Below, in pieces: positions 19,401-27,585 of a stretch of 64,000 nucleotides of DNA (position 1 is its first letter; each line of letters opens with the position of its first letter). Under the pieces are notes generated by a model, which was not told the DNA's origin, made no database searches, and saw only the letters and a list, made by a program, of their open reading frames with translations. The translations under genes and the position numbers were made by a program. Source of the stretch: Luteibacter jiangsuensis (GTDB taxonomy: Bacteria > Pseudomonadota > Gammaproteobacteria > Xanthomonadales > Rhodanobacteraceae); contig NZ_JAAQQR010000007.1 in the NCBI RefSeq assembly GCF_011742555.1, positions 1 to 64,000 on the forward strand. The letters are read 5' to 3'.

Positions 19401-19485
19401 CGGCCGAGCCCATGGCTCGCTGCCACGCCTGCGGCAGCGACTCCACGACGTCGTTCCGCCTGCGCTTGTCGTCCGGTTGATGCAT
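16477..19485 (-). CDS. SNF2-family DEAD/DEAH-box ATPase
   Basis: The 1002-residue protein has a long N-terminal region of unknown role (about 500 residues). A two-lobed SNF2 motor follows: LADDMGLGKTLQ (motif I), LTTYALLP (Ib), LDEAQQVKN (motif II), LTGTPLENHLGELWS (III), then the helicase-C lobe with LLFSQFTEMLKL, LSLKAGGVGLNLTSAD and the final DRAHRIGQDKPVFVYR (motif VI). Such bacterial proteins translocate on double-stranded DNA or remodel nucleoprotein; RapA is a relative. ATG 19485 is preferred over the TTG at 19512. It lies upstream of the TA operon but is separated from it by the TA operator region. Confidence 0.92.
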   Translation of the reverse strand: MHQPDDKRRRNDVVESLPQAWQRAMGSAARAVATEGSVLGFFLEGVNDDHEPAAYLDVAPVLLTVGTDGRFSRPLPLDSRHLPEATLTVVEKRLAATLLGLPQTLRKSRSYARFTGDLGDQLLAEILDSAPCFFGGVAGLQLSRGKPQPLRWRWNLEKDGSQKLLPDVPASQRLFRVGALWFLDAEHAEVGPLEGEQEESAWLDLPPLPPESTAAFRTSLESTRMGPRVPVPQVFGEVRRAEVSPRPVLVLHALTRHARLAAGTPPLAYGRLAFDYAGERLPGRGGEPLVRRVRNGVLLEITRRRAEELATMETLETAGLNPAVDTEGLPWDMADTLPDDAWLFPGKGYAGALEVNTPARWLALRPRLEADGFLLEYAASFPFEVLEGPVRWYGQANEDDADRAFDLEIGIEVEGKRVNLLPAVAQALAEHQLSLSPMPGEAADSVWYAPVDERRRVPVRLKELRGLLAPLAEYLEKPRQQLHLPRVQAGRLEELAQALPSGGSFEAPERLRGFTRRLREAAERASDAVPEGLRAELRGYQRDGLRWMNALAEAGTGGVLADDMGLGKTLQLITHLLALKESGNLASPALVVVPTSLVPNWISEVARFAPGLTLLALHGPQRAETFARIAEHDVILTTYALLPRDVDTLKKQAFSLVVLDEAQQVKNPRTQARRALLTLKVPRCLCLTGTPLENHLGELWSQIDLAVPGLLGDEGAFRRHYRVPIEKHQDLECQERLNRRIAPFILRRTKAQVASELPAKTEITRRVVMEPKQRDLYESLRLSLAEELREVIAQRGIAHSGIVVLDALLKLRQVCCDPRLVKLEAARGVRESAKFELLMDMLPALLAEGRRVLLFSQFTEMLKLIAGELDRRRISYVTLTGETRDRAEPVQRFQDGEVPLFLLSLKAGGVGLNLTSADTVIHYDPWWNPAAEAQASDRAHRIGQDKPVFVYRLITAGTVEERIEELKARKAELADAVLEGGGSRERLSFDESDLDALLAPSV

Positions 19486-19611
19486 CCGTAGCGATCCTGC
19501 CCGCGCGACCAAAACAGGAAGCTTAGCAAAGCCCGACGGCGTTACCCGTAGGACTTTTTACCCAGCGGACCGGGCCGGTTCAGGCAGTACGGGACGGCCG
19601 TGGTGCCGATC

Positions 19612-20646
19612 TCAGTCGCGTGCGGGGAAGAGATTCACGGGATATTCGGCCTTCTGCTCACGACTCATCAGTGTGCGCAGGGCTTCCTCAGGCGTGACCT
19701 CGCCATGGAGTACCGCCCGCACGCCGGCGGAAATCGGCAGGTCGAGACCGTGGAACCCGGCCAGACGGGCAACCTCGTCCGCCGTGACCACGCTTTCGAC
19801 CACCTGGCCGATCTGGCGGATGGCCTCGGGCAACGGAACGCCCCGACCGAGGGCGAGGCCCAGGCGGCGGTTGCGCGACAGGTCGCCCGTGCAGGTGAGC
19901 ACGAGGTCGCCCAGGCCGGCCAGCCCCATGAGGGTTTCCGCCCTGGCCCCCAGGGCCACCCCCAACCGCAGCATCTCGTTCATGCCCCGGGTAATGAGGC
20001 CGGCGCGGGCGTTCAGGCCGAGCTCCATGCCGTCGGCCACGCCGGTGGCCACGGCCAGCACGTTCTTCATCGCGCCGCCGAGTTCGGCACCCAGGATGTC
20101 GTTGCCGGTATAGGCGCGGAAATTCGGCGCATGCAGCAGCACCGCCAGTTCCTTGCCGAACGCTTCGTCGGTGGCGTGCACGGTGACCGCGCTCGGCAGG
20201 CCGGCCGTGACCTCGCGAGCGAAGGAGGGGCCCGTGACGACCGCCGCCGGGCGGCCCGGGAGTTTCTCGTTCACCAGCTCGTGCAGAAAGCGCCCCGTGC
20301 CGGTCTCGAAGCCCTTCGTGGCCCACGAAACCCGGGCGTCGGGTTCGAGAAGGGGCACGATCTGGTCGAGCATGGCGGCGAAGGCGTGGCTCGGCACCAC
20401 CAGCAGGACGATACCGGCGCCCCGCAGCACGGCGGCGAGGTCGGCCTCGTAGACCAGTTCCGGCGGAAGGTCGAGGTCGGGCAGGTAGCGCAGATTGCGG
20501 CGCGCCTCGGCCATGGCCGCGAGCGCCTCGGCGTCGCGGCCCCACAGGCGCGTGGGAACGTCGTTACGCGCCAGCAGGGCTGCCAGCGCGGTGCCCCAGG
20601 ACCCGGCGCCGAGGACGGCGACGGTGGGTCGGGAGGTGGCGCTCAT
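19612..20646 (-). CDS. gpsA: NAD(P)-dependent glycerol-3-phosphate dehydrogenase
   Basis: GpsA reduces dihydroxyacetone phosphate to sn-glycerol-3-phosphate, the backbone for phospholipids. The 344-residue product has the dinucleotide motif [18 protein letters not shown] at 9-26 and the substrate-site segments [17 protein letters not shown] and [20 protein letters not shown] text. It starts 3 bases after the secB stop, so both are one operon, the arrangement also found in E. coli. Its product is the substrate of PlsB, encoded at 37940. Confidence 0.96.
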   Translation of the reverse strand: MSATSRPTVAVLGAGSWGTALAALLARNDVPTRLWGRDAEALAAMAEARRNLRYLPDLDLPPELVYEADLAAVLRGAGIVLLVVPSHAFAAMLDQIVPLLEPDARVSWATKGFETGTGRFLHELVNEKLPGRPAAVVTGPSFAREVTAGLPSAVTVHATDEAFGKELAVLLHAPNFRAYTGNDILGAELGGAMKNVLAVATGVADGMELGLNARAGLITRGMNEMLRLGVALGARAETLMGLAGLGDLVLTCTGDLSRNRRLGLALGRGVPLPEAIRQIGQVVESVVTADEVARLAGFHGLDLPISAGVRAVLHGEVTPEEALRTLMSREQKAEYPVNLFPARD

Positions 20647-20649
20647 CGC

Positions 20650-21141
20650 TCAGCTGTTGAGCGAGTGCGTACCTGCGCCTTCGAGCTGCTGGCGCTGCTG
20701 TTCGGCGTAGAGTGCATCGAAGTTGATCGGCTGGAGCAGGAACGGCGGGAATCCACCCTCCTGAATCATCGCGGAGACCATCTGGCGCGCGTACGGGAAC
20801 AGGAGGTTCGGGCAGTACGAACCGAGGATGCCGTCGCGGTCGTCGCCCGAGAAACCGGCGATGCCGAAGATGCCGGCCTGGTGGACTTCGGCGAGGTAGG
20901 CGGTGCGCTCGCCCAGGTTGCAGGTGAGCGTGAGGCTCAGCACCACCTCGAAAAGGTCGTTGCCGAGGTCGACGGCCTTGTGGCCCAGGTTGAGCTGGAC
21001 CTGGGGCTGTGCTTCGGTCTCGCCCATTTCCTGGAACACCTGCGGGGCGTTCGGGGCTTCGAAGGAGGCATCCTTCACGTAGATCTTCTGCAGCACGAGC
21101 TGCGGCTGGCCGGCCTGGCCGTTGGCGTTGATGTCTGCCAT
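20650..21141 (-). CDS. secB: Protein-export chaperone SecB
   Basis: SecB keeps preproteins unfolded and hands them to SecA. From ATG 21141 the protein has 163 residues, including VYVKDASFEAPN-like text near the N-terminus, the acidic/hydrophobic middle LTCNLGERTAYLAEVHQAGIF, and GSYCPNLLFPYAR, which are typical of SecB. An upstream in-frame extension to 21357 was rejected since conservation starts at MADINANG. It is co-transcribed with gpsA. Confidence 0.96.
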   Translation of the reverse strand: MADINANGQAGQPQLVLQKIYVKDASFEAPNAPQVFQEMGETEAQPQVQLNLGHKAVDLGNDLFEVVLSLTLTCNLGERTAYLAEVHQAGIFGIAGFSGDDRDGILGSYCPNLLFPYARQMVSAMIQEGGFPPFLLQPINFDALYAEQQRQQLEGAGTHSLNS

Positions 21142-21443
21142 TGCGTGGTCCTCGAAAGAGCGTCGTGTGGGGTCGTGTGCCGCTGGCACGAAAGCACGGA
21201 TTGTTTCACACAACCCGCCGCGCCGCACAGTCCGGCTTGCGCGTGGGCACCGGCTTCTGAGAGAATGCCCGGCTTCCCTATGCCAGCCCGACACGTCGGG
21301 AAAGTCCGTTACGCGATGCGGGCTTATACGGGCGGAAGCGCTCCACCCTCCAGCCATCGCGTGGCAGCCGGTCGAACGGCACGCCGCTGGGCCGATGCCG
21401 TCCTGGCCAAAGGGCGGTCCAACGAATCTATAAGGAGGCCCCC
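21142..21443. other. Divergent intergenic region between secB and rpmB
   Basis: This 302-base gap holds no credible gene. It must carry the promoters of secB-gpsA (minus) and rpmB-rpmG (plus). A candidate plus-strand promoter is TTGCGC (21237-21242), 18 bases, GAGAAT (21261-21266). The rpmB leader would then be about 170 bases long, with a strong TAAGGAGG ribosome-binding site at 21431-21438. Confidence 0.5.
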
Positions 21444-21680
21444 ATGGCCCGTAGATGCCAAGTCACCAACAAGGGTGTGCAGACCGGCAACAACGTCTCG
21501 CACGCGAACAACAAGACCCGCCGCCGCTGGCTGCCGAACCTGCACGAGCGTCGCTTCTGGGTCGCCAGCGAGAACCGCTGGGTGAAGCTCCGCGTTTCCA
21601 ATCACGCGCTGCGCACCATCGACAAGAACGGCATCGAGGCTGTGCTGGCCGACCTCCGTTCCCGCGGCGAAAAGATCTAA
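21444..21680 (+). CDS. rpmB: 50S ribosomal protein L28
   Basis: The 78-residue basic protein starts [21 protein letters not shown] and contains [19 protein letters not shown], diagnostic of bacterial L28. TAAGGAGG lies 6 bases upstream of ATG 21444. It is followed after 12 bases by rpmG, the conserved rpmBG operon, and a terminator closes the unit. This copy has no CxxC zinc-binding pairs. Confidence 0.98.
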   Translation: MARRCQVTNKGVQTGNNVSHANNKTRRRWLPNLHERRFWVASENRWVKLRVSNHALRTIDKNGIEAVLADLRSRGEKI

Positions 21681-21692
21681 GGAGATCGAACC

Positions 21693-21857
21693 ATGGCAAG
21701 CAAGCGCGATAAGCACCGCCTGATTTCCACCGCGGGCACCGGTCACTTCTACACGACCACGAAGAACAAGAAGAACACCCCGGAAAAGATGGTCTTCATG
21801 AAGTACGACCCCGTCGTCCGGAAGCACGTCGAATACAAGGAAGGCAAGATCAAGTAA
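21693..21857 (+). CDS. rpmG: 50S ribosomal protein L33
   Basis: A 54-residue protein, [20 protein letters not shown]..., with [20 protein letters not shown] and a C-terminal [10 protein letters not shown], typical of proteobacterial L33 without zinc-binding cysteines. AAGGAG lies 7 bases upstream. Second gene of rpmBG, ending 24 bases before a rho-independent terminator. Confidence 0.98.
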   Translation: MASKRDKHRLISTAGTGHFYTTTKNKKNTPEKMVFMKYDPVVRKHVEYKEGKIK

Positions 21858-21881
21858 GCGCCCGGCGCTTCGGATCTTCTG

Positions 21882-21909
21882 AAAAACCCGCCTCACGGCG
21901 GGTTTTTTT
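21882..21909 (+). terminator. Rho-independent terminator of rpmBG
   Basis: AAAAA, stem CCCGCC / GGCGGG around TCAC, then seven T. The A-run also makes it usable for the convergent minus-strand gene, whose stop codon touches the T-run. Confidence 0.92.
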
Positions 21910-22339
21910 ATGGCAAGCAGGCCCCAGGCGATGGCTGGAAGACGCTTCTGTCGCGCACGATCAATCCGTCGGAAACGGTAATGAACGCGGCGATCGGCAC
22001 GTCGAACGGTTGCCCGCCCGCCGTGCCGCGGGAGTGGAACAGCACCGCTACCCGGTCGCCCTGCACCACCATCTCGTCGACGGTGTCGACGATATCCGGC
22101 GCCTCGTCGAAAAGCGCCTGATAGGTGCGCCGCACATCCTCGCGCCCACGCCGTGGGGCACAGAAGTCGGGCGACAGCAGCTCGGCATGGGGCGCGTACG
22201 CCGCGACCATGGCCGCGGCGTCGTGGCGATTGAATGCGTCGAACATGGCGCGAACCACGCTGGCGGCGTCGCTGCGCTCGCCCGCGGCGGCAGACGTGCC
22301 GGCGATCAGCATGGCCGCGGCGAATCCCATGGTTTTCAT
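21908..22339 (-). CDS. Secreted SnoaL/NTF2-like protein
   Basis: From ATG 22339 the product has 143 residues: a signal peptide (MKTMGFAAAMLIAGTSAAAG) and an NTF2-like fold with VVRAMFDAFNRHDAAAMVAAY and a later FITVSDGLIVRDRSVFQ. Such domains are small cone-shaped pockets found in many enzymes and binding proteins; no catalytic set can be named here. AGAGGA lies about 8 bases upstream. A GTG at 22357 overlapping the AraC stop codon is also in frame. The gene follows the AraC/GyrI regulator closely and is probably co-transcribed with it. Confidence 0.75.
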   Translation of the reverse strand: MKTMGFAAAMLIAGTSAAAGERSDAASVVRAMFDAFNRHDAAAMVAAYAPHAELLSPDFCAPRRGREDVRRTYQALFDEAPDIVDTVDEMVVQGDRVAVLFHSRGTAGGQPFDVPIAAFITVSDGLIVRDRSVFQPSPGACLP

Positions 22340-22353
22340 CGCTTGGAGTCCTC

Positions 22354-23211
22354 TCACAGAGGCTGCAACGGCAGGTAGATGTCCGTGCGGAGTGCGTGCT
22401 CCGGCGTCGCTTCGGGGTCGTCGATGTAATGGTGGAAAAGTGGCGCATCGGCAGGCTCCCTGCCCGAAGCCGGGAGCCAGTCTCGATAGAGCGCCGCGCA
22501 GGCGTCATCGATACCCACGTAGGACCCCGTCACCCGGGTGACGGCGTAATCGCCGCCATCCAGCACCATCACCTCCAGCGGCGCCGGTGGCGGTGGGCAG
22601 GCACCCAGATCCAGTCCGGCAAAGAAGATGGGCACCTCCGCCAGCTCCGGTTCGTTCCAGGGCACGCCGTAGATGCCACGCAGCCCCTCCAGGCGCCCTT
22701 CCCGCTCGGCCCATGCCCATGGCACCTGAAAATCCTCGGCGAGGTCGCTGTCGGTGTACGCGCCTGTGCGTCGCATCGCGACGATGGAAAGCGGCTCGAT
22801 GTGCACAAGCCTCACTTCGATCACGGAGGATGCTGCCGACGACCCGGCGAGTGACCAGGGCGCCCACTCCGAGGGCGCGGCGCGATACTCGCTCGGCGTG
22901 GAGCCGCAAGCCGCCCGGAAAGCCCTGGCGAACGCTTGCGCCGAGGCGAAGCCCGCGGAAAGCGCGATATCCGTGACCGGGGCGGCGGACGCCCGCAGTT
23001 GATGCGCGGCGTGCTGCAGGCGCAACCGGCGAACGCTCGCCGCGACGGTCTCGCCGACCATCGCCGTCCAGAGGCGATGGAAATGGAACGGCGACATGGC
23101 CGCCACCTCCGCAAGCCGATCGAGCGACAGCGGCTCGTCGAGGTGGGCGGCCAGGTGGTCGGCCACGCGTTTCAGCCGGGACTCGAAGCGATTGACGGTT
23201 GTCGGTTTCAT
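22354..23211 (-). CDS. AraC-family regulator with GyrI-like effector domain
   Basis: The 285-residue protein has an N-terminal AraC double helix-turn-helix (residues about 12-110; LSLDRLAEVAAMSPFHFHRLW and the second helix DIALSAGFASAQAFARAFR). A GyrI-like small-molecule-binding domain fills the rest (VRLVHIEPLSIVAMRRTGAY..., ending RTDIYLPL). This layout is shared with Rob/SbmC-type multidrug-responsive regulators that activate defence genes when they bind amphipathic compounds. The regulated genes are not evident, apart from the small secreted protein just downstream. Confidence 0.9.
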   Translation of the reverse strand: MKPTTVNRFESRLKRVADHLAAHLDEPLSLDRLAEVAAMSPFHFHRLWTAMVGETVAASVRRLRLQHAAHQLRASAAPVTDIALSAGFASAQAFARAFRAACGSTPSEYRAAPSEWAPWSLAGSSAASSVIEVRLVHIEPLSIVAMRRTGAYTDSDLAEDFQVPWAWAEREGRLEGLRGIYGVPWNEPELAEVPIFFAGLDLGACPPPPAPLEVMVLDGGDYAVTRVTGSYVGIDDACAALYRDWLPASGREPADAPLFHHYIDDPEATPEHALRTDIYLPLQPL

Positions 23212-23270
23212 GGGCGCAAGATAATGCGCCCCCGGGACGGCCAGCGTTACATGGCTTGCGCTTTTGACGC

Positions 23271-23301
23271 AAAAAAAGACCCGCCGTCTTTCGACGGCGG
23301 G
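23271..23301 (-). terminator. Rho-independent terminator of the desaturase gene
   Basis: On the minus strand, the stem CCCGCCGTC / GACGGCGGG closes a short loop and is followed by seven T. It lies just downstream of the desaturase stop codon. Confidence 0.9.
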
Positions 23302-23325
23302 CCGGTCTTTACCGCGCAGCGACGC

Positions 23326-24519
23326 TTATGCGCCGACGGCGGAATAACCCTTCAGGCGCTGGGCGAACTGCTGGAGCGAGCGAATGCCGCTCTGTTCAGC
23401 TTCGACGATCCACTGCTGGAGCGCCTTCAGCGACTTCTCCGCGCCACGCTCTTCCATCAACGCGACGAGACGCGCGCGGAAGTCGCAGACCGTCTTGAGG
23501 GCCGGGCGGTTGGCCAGCGCGGCCTGCAGGCGGTCACGGGCGTCGTTGTCGAGCCAGCGGCCGCCGTCGGCCAGTGCGCGGCGCAGCCGGCGCGGCACGG
23601 ACTTGATGCTCTCGCCGGCCTGGCCCATCTCCTCGCGCATCGTCGGAAGGATGACGTTGCGGTAGTAGTCGGTGGTGGCCTGGAAGCGCAGCGCAAGCAC
23701 GCCCTTGAGCGTTTCGGCGTCCGGCAGGTGCACGTTGGGACGGATGTTGAGCGTGGGCGCCACGCGCAGCACCTTGGCCAAACCCACGAAGCGCAAGCCG
23801 CAGATGGCCACCCAACCGATGTCGAACTCCCACTTGCGCAAGGCGAACTTCGCCGAGCTGGGGAACGCATGGTGGTTGTTGTGGAGCTCTTCGCCGCCGA
23901 TCCAGAAGCCCCACGGCGAGATGTTGGTCGCGGTGTCGGAGCTCTCGAAGTTGCGGTAACCCCACCAGTGGCCGATGCCGTTGACGAAACCGGCGGCCCA
24001 GAACGGGATCCAGATCATCTGGATGGCCCAGATCGCCATGCCCACCACGCCGAACAGCGCGATGTTGATGATGGCCATCAGGGTCGGGCCCCAGTAGGGG
24101 TGACGACCGAACAGCGTGCGCTCGAACCAGTCGTCCGGCGTGCCGCGGCCGTACTTTTCCATGTCCGCCTTGTTGTAGCTGGCTTCACGGTAGAGCGAGA
24201 CGCCGTCGAGGAAGACCTTCTTGATGCCGAAGACCTGCGGGCTGTGCGGATCTTCTTCCGTCTCCACCTTGGCGTGATGCTTGCGGTGGATGGCCACCCA
24301 TTCCTTCACGACCATGCCCGTCGTCAACCAGCCCCAGAAGCGGAAGAAGCCGTTGAGCGTCCAATGGAAGTCGACGCCGCGATGGGTGGCGCTGCGATGG
24401 TAGTAGAGCGTCACGGTGAAGATGGTGAGCTGCGTGACGACCAGCAGATAGACCAGCATCTCGCCCCAGCTTGCGCGGGTGAGGCCGTTGGCCAGGAAAT
24501 CGAGCAGGGTGTCGAGCAT
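23326..24519 (-). CDS. Fatty-acid desaturase (delta-9 type, membrane di-iron enzyme)
   Basis: From ATG 24519 the product has 397 residues. The three histidine boxes of acyl-CoA/acyl-lipid desaturases are present: HRSATH at 41-46, HRKHH at 78-82 and HNNHH at about 215-219, between four hydrophobic segments. The C-terminal 130 residues are a soluble helical extension beyond the catalytic core. Such enzymes insert a cis double bond in membrane acyl chains using O2 and an electron donor; the exact substrate and position are inferred. Monocistronic, with its own terminator. Confidence 0.9.
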   Translation of the reverse strand: MLDTLLDFLANGLTRASWGEMLVYLLVVTQLTIFTVTLYYHRSATHRGVDFHWTLNGFFRFWGWLTTGMVVKEWVAIHRKHHAKVETEEDPHSPQVFGIKKVFLDGVSLYREASYNKADMEKYGRGTPDDWFERTLFGRHPYWGPTLMAIINIALFGVVGMAIWAIQMIWIPFWAAGFVNGIGHWWGYRNFESSDTATNISPWGFWIGGEELHNNHHAFPSSAKFALRKWEFDIGWVAICGLRFVGLAKVLRVAPTLNIRPNVHLPDAETLKGVLALRFQATTDYYRNVILPTMREEMGQAGESIKSVPRRLRRALADGGRWLDNDARDRLQAALANRPALKTVCDFRARLVALMEERGAEKSLKALQQWIVEAEQSGIRSLQQFAQRLKGYSAVGA

Positions 24520-24623
24520 CGGAGTCGTTACCGCACGGGTAGTTAGGGAGTTTTGCGCTATCAGTCTAGCGACCCGTCCCCATACCCACCAGCATGGAAA
24601 TGGGCAAAGTGTGAAGACAGCGG

Positions 24624-24653
24624 TTGTCGGACCGAGAGGCCATTGCGCACAAT
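24624..24653 (+). promoter_or_regulatory. Weak candidate promoter for the Gld-like ABC operon
   Basis: TTGTCG (24624-24629), 18 bases, CACAAT (24648-24653), each a 4/6 match to sigma-70 boxes, about 100 bases upstream of the first gene. It is a guess from spacing and orientation. Confidence 0.3.
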
Positions 24654-24754
24654 CGCCCGATGACAGCGACCTCCCACGTTCAGCCAGGTCAACAGCCCTC
24701 GGCACGATCCTTACGCGATGGCCGACGTAGCACGCCGATCGGCGACGTAACCGC

Positions 24755-25486
24755 ATGAGCGCGGCCCCATTGCTGAATGTCGAAGGTGTGTCCCGGCGCC
24801 GGGCCGGGCGCGCGGCCGTCGTCGACGTATCCTTTTCCCTGAACGCCGGTGAAGTCATGGGCCTCCTCGGCGTCAATGGGGCCGGCAAATCCACCTCGCT
24901 GGCCATGCTTGCCGGTGCGCTCCGGCCGGATGCGGGCAGCATCCGGCTCCGTGGGGAGGACTTCGTCGCCCAACCCGGGCTCGCCCGCCAGCTGATCGGC
25001 TGGCTTCCCGAGAACGCGCCGTCCTGGCCCGAGTTGTCCGTCGAGGAACACCTCGTGGCTTTTTCGCGGTTGCGCGGCGCCAACCGTCCCGCGGCGCGGC
25101 GGGCTGCCGATGCGATCGTCGAACGGCTGCGGCTGGGCGATCTGCGCCGGCGGCTGGCCGGCGTATTGTCGCAGGGCCAGCGGCAGCGCCTGGGCCTCGC
25201 CTGCGCGCTCGTGCACGAGCCGGCCCTCATCATTCTCGACGAACCCGCGAACGCGCTCGACCCGGTGCAGGTGGGCGAACTGCGCCGGCTGATCCGCGAA
25301 CGCGCCGCCGCGGGCGCCGCGGTGATCCTTTCCACGCACGTGCTGGCCGAGGTGCTGGCCGTATGCGACCGGGTGGCGGTCCTCCACGAAGGGCGCCTGC
25401 GCCACGACGCGCCGCTGCGCGGCGACGAAGGCGCGGCCGCGCTCGAAGCCACGTTCTTCGCCATCGCCACGGGAGCTGCCGCATGA
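24755..25486 (+). CDS. ABC transporter ATP-binding protein (GldA/NosF-like)
   Basis: This 243-residue ATPase has Walker A GVNGAGKSTS near residue 40, a signature region GVLSQGQRQRLGLACALV, and Walker B LIILDEPANALDP. It resembles the ATPases of ABC-2 exporters such as GldA and NosF. Its stop overlaps the next start by 4 bases (ATGA). The four genes to 28074 form one operon, in the order ATPase, permease, GldG-like protein, DUF4340-like protein. Confidence 0.9.
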   Translation: MSAAPLLNVEGVSRRRAGRAAVVDVSFSLNAGEVMGLLGVNGAGKSTSLAMLAGALRPDAGSIRLRGEDFVAQPGLARQLIGWLPENAPSWPELSVEEHLVAFSRLRGANRPAARRAADAIVERLRLGDLRRRLAGVLSQGQRQRLGLACALVHEPALIILDEPANALDPVQVGELRRLIRERAAAGAAVILSTHVLAEVLAVCDRVAVLHEGRLRHDAPLRGDEGAAALEATFFAIATGAAA

Positions 25487-26238
25487 GCACCATGGCCGTC
25501 GCGCGCCTCGAACTCCGTCGCCTCGCCGTGCGTCCCCTGGCCTGGGCGCTGGCCGCGCTCACCATCGCCTGGCTGGCCTGGACCTTCATCCTCGGCCTGG
25601 GCCAGTTCCTCGGCGCGCAAGTGAAGCTGGCAGCCGTCGCCGATGCCCCCGGGTTCACGGACCTCGTGGCGATTCCCTTGCTCGCCGAACTGGCGAAACT
25701 GGCCTTCCTTGTCGTGCCGCTGATGACGATGACCCAGCTCGCCGGAGAGCGCCGCGGCGGCACGCTTGCCCTGCTTGCGTCGACCGGCCTCTCGCCTCGA
25801 CACATCGTCATCGGGAAGTACCTCGCGGTGCTCGTCTGGCTGGGGCTGTGGTTGCTCGCGACCGTGGCCATGCCGCTCGTCGTCGGCGCGGAGTCCACCG
25901 CCGACTGGGGCAAGCTGGCATCGGCCACGCTCGGCACCGCACTGCTTCTGGCCACGCTCGCGGCCATCGGCATCGCCTGCTCCGCCGCCACCTCGTTTCC
26001 CGCGATCGCGGCGGCGATGGCGCTGATCGTCACGCTCATCCTCTGGACCATCGACCGGGGCGCGCAAGCCGCCGGCGTGACCGGCGGCTTCCTGGAGTGG
26101 CTGACCATGGCCACGCACCTGCAAAACCTCTTGCGCGGCCTTGTCGTGACCAGCGACCTCGTGTGGTTCGCCCTTGCGATCGCGTTGTCGCTGGCCCTCG
26201 CCATACGCCGTCTTGGCGCCGATCGGGAGCGCCAGTGA
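25483..26238 (+). CDS. ABC-2 type permease (GldF-like)
   Basis: The 251-residue integral membrane protein has about six hydrophobic segments and the motif LAGERRGGTLALLASTGLSPRHIVIGKYLA, characteristic of ABC-2 permeases (GldF, NosY). It would form the membrane pore of the transporter with the upstream ATPase. Its start overlaps the ATPase gene by 4 bases and its last base is shared with the next start, so translation is tightly coupled. Transported substrate unknown. Confidence 0.88.
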   Translation: MSTMAVARLELRRLAVRPLAWALAALTIAWLAWTFILGLGQFLGAQVKLAAVADAPGFTDLVAIPLLAELAKLAFLVVPLMTMTQLAGERRGGTLALLASTGLSPRHIVIGKYLAVLVWLGLWLLATVAMPLVVGAESTADWGKLASATLGTALLLATLAAIGIACSAATSFPAIAAAMALIVTLILWTIDRGAQAAGVTGGFLEWLTMATHLQNLLRGLVVTSDLVWFALAIALSLALAIRRLGADRERQ

Positions 26239-27584
26239 TGCGCCGCTTCGACCGCTGGTTCGTCGTCATCGGGCTTGTCGTCGCGACAGGCTGCATCGGT
26301 TTCCTGAGTTCCCGGCACGCGTGGACGTTCGACTGGACGCGCGGCGCGCGCGCGAGCCTCGCCCCCGAGAGCGTCGCGGTGCTGGACAAGCTCCGCGGCC
26401 CGGTCGACGTCGTCGGCTACATCTCGCCCACGGGCCCGCTTCGCGAGCAGATCGCCGCCGTCATGGAGCGCTACGTGAGGGAAAAGAAGGATCTTCGCCT
26501 TTCCTTCGTGGATCCCGATCTCGATCCCGCGGCGTCGCGCCAGCTGGGCATATCCGGCGACGGTGCGCTCCTGGTTCGCTACGCGGGTCGCGAAGAGCGC
26601 GTGGAAAGCCCCATCAACGAACGCAACCTCTCGAATGCACTCGAACGCCTGGCGCGAGGCGGGGAACGCATCGTCGCCTTCGTCACGGGCGACGGCGAGC
26701 GGCAGGCCGATGGGCACGCGAACGCGGACCTCGGCACCTTCATGAGCCAGGTGGAGCGCCGCGGCATCCGTGCGGTCCCGCTCAATTTCAGCCAGACCCG
26801 CGGCGTTCCGGAGCATACCGATCTCGTCGTGCTCGCCAGCCCGATCGCACCCTTGCCCGCGGCAAGTGTCGCGGCGCTCGTCGATTACGTGCGCGGTGGC
26901 GGCAACCTGCTGTGGCTGACCGAACCGGACAACCAGGACCTCGGCACCGGTCCGCTGGCCGACGTGCTCGGCATCCGCGTGCTGCCCGGCGTGCTCGTCG
27001 ACGGCCAGGGCAGTACGCTCAACGTGAACGATCCACGCATCGTGGTGCTTGGCGACTACCCCTTCCACGCGATCACGCGGGCGTTCCGCGACACGACGCT
27101 GTTCCCGCAAGTGTCGGCCCTCGCGCAGGTGTCGGCACACGAATGGGCCGTCGTCCCGTTCCTGCGTTCGGGCGAGCGCAGCTGGACCGCCTTCGGCGGC
27201 ATCGACAACGACAAGCCGTCGACCGTTGCCTTCCATCCCGAAGCGGGGGAACTCAAAGGCCCCCTCGACTTCGGTTTCGCGCTGAACCGCCTGTCGCCGA
27301 GTCCGGCGAAAAGCGAGCAGCGCGCCGTCGTCATCGGCGACGGCGACTTCCTCTCGAACACCTATGTCGGTAACGGCGGCAACCGCGCCCTGGGAGAACG
27401 CATCCTGGACTGGCTGCTCGGCGATGATGTGCTGGTCGACCTTCCCTCCCGCGGCGCGCCCGACCGGGTGATCTCCCTGTCGCAGGACGGGCTCAACCTG
27501 GTGACCTTCGGCTTCCTCGTTGGTCTTCCCCTCCTTCTCCTCGGCCTCGGTGGCGGCATCGCGTGGCGCCGGAGGCGGCGCTGA
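26238..27584 (+). CDS. GldG-like auxiliary protein of an ABC transporter
   Basis: The 448-residue protein has an N-terminal membrane anchor, a large extracytoplasmic domain (LSFVDPDLDPAASRQLG, VVLASPIAPLPAASVAALVDYVRGGGNLLWL, ending in a DFLSNTYVGNGGN segment) and a C-terminal membrane segment (FLVGLPLLLLGLGGGIAW). This matches the gliding-motility auxiliary family GldG, distantly related to eukaryotic IFT52. Outside Bacteroidetes such proteins occur with ABC-2 transporters of unknown substrate. It starts within the stop codon of the permease gene. Confidence 0.82.
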   Translation: MRRFDRWFVVIGLVVATGCIGFLSSRHAWTFDWTRGARASLAPESVAVLDKLRGPVDVVGYISPTGPLREQIAAVMERYVREKKDLRLSFVDPDLDPAASRQLGISGDGALLVRYAGREERVESPINERNLSNALERLARGGERIVAFVTGDGERQADGHANADLGTFMSQVERRGIRAVPLNFSQTRGVPEHTDLVVLASPIAPLPAASVAALVDYVRGGGNLLWLTEPDNQDLGTGPLADVLGIRVLPGVLVDGQGSTLNVNDPRIVVLGDYPFHAITRAFRDTTLFPQVSALAQVSAHEWAVVPFLRSGERSWTAFGGIDNDKPSTVAFHPEAGELKGPLDFGFALNRLSPSPAKSEQRAVVIGDGDFLSNTYVGNGGNRALGERILDWLLGDDVLVDLPSRGAPDRVISLSQDGLNLVTFGFLVGLPLLLLGLGGGIAWRRRRR

Positions 27585-27585
27585 A

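Noticed and set aside
16085..19485. SNF2 ATPase plus toxin-antitoxin pair as one defence operon
   Set aside because: They are separated by the repeat-rich TA operator region and the SNF2 gene has no link to the TA pair beyond orientation. Lone SNF2 ATPases are common chromosomal genes.
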